Position numbers and translations under genes: made by a program. This document shows, in pieces, positions 62,883 through 64,000 of a stretch of 64,000 nt of DNA. Positions within the stretch are counted from its first letter, which is position 1. Each line of letters begins with the position of its first letter. The notes under the pieces were generated by a model. It was not told the origin of the DNA, did not search any database, and was given only the letters and a program-made list of their open reading frames with translations. Source of the DNA: Lachnospiraceae bacterium (GTDB taxonomy: Bacteria; Bacillota; Clostridia; Lachnospirales; Lachnospiraceae); assembly GCA_017411305.1 (NCBI GenBank), contig JAFQQI010000107.1, positions 248,001-312,000 on the forward strand, in the 5' to 3' direction.

Positions 62883-64000
62883 TTATTGTAAATCTTCAGC
62901 ACGCTTAATAGCATCATCAATATGCGCACAGAAATTTTCTAAACCAACTGCTTCAAAGAAACCTGCTTTTTTCATAACATTCAAAGGTTGTTCATTAACA
63001 TGGGATAAAATTAACTGAACATTTTGCTTTTTGCATTTTGTAAGAAGCTGCTCAAGATTATGCATGGCAGTTGCATCAATAGCATTTACACTTCTCATTC
63101 TGATAATAAGGTTCTTTGTTTTTTCAGGTACTGAAATTTTTAGTAATTTATCTGCTGCTGCGAAGAACATAGGACCGCTGATTTCATATACAAGAGTTCC
63201 TTCCGGCACCTGACGAAGTTCAATGCCATCGGGATCATCAGGATCATTAATATATTTCCAGCCTTCTACCTGTGTTACGTCGCTCATACGCTTCATAAAA
63301 AGAACCGCTGCAAAGACAATACCTACTTCAATCGCTACTACCAGGTCAAATACAACAGTTAAAACAAAGGTTACAATAAGTACTGCAATATCACTTTTGG
63401 GTGATGTTTTAATTAAATAAACAAATTCTCTCCAGCCGCACATATTATAAGCAACCATAAACAGAATCGCTGCGATGGCAGGCATGGGAATTAAAGCAGC
63501 ATAAGGCATAAACAATACCATAACAAGAAGAAGTACCACAGCATGTACCATACCGGATATAGGGGAACGTCCACCGTTCTTTACATTGGCTGCGGTTCTT
63601 GCAATGGCACCTGTTGCAGGAATTCCTCCAAACAGTGCACTTGCAACATTACCGGCACCCTGTGCTACAAGCTCCATGTTAGAGTTGTGTTTGGAATTAA
63701 TCATACTGTCAGAAACCACACAGGAAAGAAGGGATTCTACAGCTGCTAAAATCGCAATTGTAAGTGCGTTGCTAAATTGGCTGCTGATTAATTCATAGTT
63801 GATTACCGGCAACCGGAAGGTAGGCGGTTGATTGGTAATTTCATATAAAGTTCCGATTGTGTTTACTTCCATTCCCAATCCTGAAACTATTCCGATACCT
63901 GCAAAAACAGCAAGCAGGGAAGGGGGAATACTACCCGCAATCTTACCGGCTTTTCCTGGAAGTACTTTGCCGATATAAGGCCAAAAAATTAAAACAGCAA
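62883..64000 (-). CDS. SulP-family anion transporter, N-terminus beyond the window (partial)
   Basis: The frame stays open to the window end (reading ...FWPYIGKVLPG, IPPSLLAVFAG upstream of the internal Met at 63878). Visible: membrane helices with VSDSMINSKHNSNMELVAQG, FGGIPATGAIARTAANVKNG, and a C-terminal STAS domain (LLKISVPEKTKNLIIRMRSV...DATAMHNLEQLL). The family moves sulfate, bicarbonate or other anions; the ion is not readable. The 86-base gap to mutS holds an imperfect terminator-like repeat (62829-62862). Confidence 0.9.
   Translation of the reverse strand, partial: AVLIFWPYIGKVLPGKAGKIAGSIPPSLLAVFAGIGIVSGLGMEVNTIGTLYEITNQPPTFRLPVINYELISSQFSNALTIAILAAVESLLSCVVSDSMINSKHNSNMELVAQGAGNVASALFGGIPATGAIARTAANVKNGGRSPISGMVHAVVLLLVMVLFMPYAALIPMPAIAAILFMVAYNMCGWREFVYLIKTSPKSDIAVLIVTFVLTVVFDLVVAIEVGIVFAAVLFMKRMSDVTQVEGWKYINDPDDPDGIELRQVPEGTLVYEISGPMFFAAADKLLKISVPEKTKNLIIRMRSVNAIDATAMHNLEQLLTKCKKQNVQLILSHVNEQPLNVMKKAGFFEAVGLENFCAHIDDAIKRAEDLQ

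Overview
The window is a chromosomal segment of a low-GC Gram-positive bacterium, most likely a member of the Lachnospiraceae (Clostridia). Pointers are the rplU-prp-rpmA gene block with a Prp-cleaved L27 leader, RecU, YlbJ, the TIGR03960/DUF2344 pair, HisZ with short HisG, MinCDE with SepF, and an aluminium-resistance/methionine gamma-lyase-like gene. Genus cannot be decided from what is visible.

Layout. 1-28.0 kb is mostly plus strand (31 of 36 genes). It holds the end of rsmD, coaD, a cell-wall amidase, pseudouridine synthases, radical SAM enzymes, recU, a partial histidine operon (hisZGDBI), a ribosome/translation block (rng, rplU, prp, rpmA, obgE, yhbY, nadD, yqeK, rsfS), the divergent SOS pair lexA/yneA-like, a XerS-like recombinase, ttcA, an AI-2E family permease and dtd. 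35.0-64.0 kb is entirely minus strand (28 of 28 genes). It holds a beta-helix protein, a cytidylate kinase-like protein, cstA, rluD, lspA, aroB, sepF, yggS, a lipoprotein D,D-carboxypeptidase, mgsA, a large cell-shape/division cluster (rodA, minCDE, pbp2, mreBCD, radC), miaA, mutL, mutS and a SulP transporter cut by the window end. The two arms point at each other, as expected where two replichores meet. Exactly at the switch (28.04 kb) there is a dif-like palindrome, so I read this region as the replication terminus.

The accessory element is at 28.10-34.94 kb: a compact ~6.8 kb filamentous phage (inovirus) prophage without its own integrase, placed just beside the dif-like site. In order it encodes a small protein, a ssDNA-binding-protein-like protein, a small membrane protein, a 54-aa major coat protein followed by a terminator, a large signal-peptide/C-terminal-anchor adsorption protein (pIII-like), several tiny membrane proteins, a Zot/pI-like assembly ATPase, an Xre regulator, two Cys-rich small proteins and an HUH rolling-circle Rep. 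One small membrane-protein gene lies on the opposite strand with its own promoter. Most of the virion and accessory genes are too small for default gene callers or lack recognisable relatives.

The noncoding parts of the prophage are unusually structured. There is a chain of nested hairpins after the left end, a multi-branched cruciform between the ssb-like gene and the next gene, a GC-rich hairpin before rep, and three copies of a palindromic element (11-bp arms, shape ATTyGnnAAAy-N4/7-GTTTnnCGAAw). A strong promoter at the right end points out of the prophage. Only when the phage circularises would it read through the hairpin chain to a strong terminator, giving a predicted ~360-nt structured RNA specific to the replicative form.
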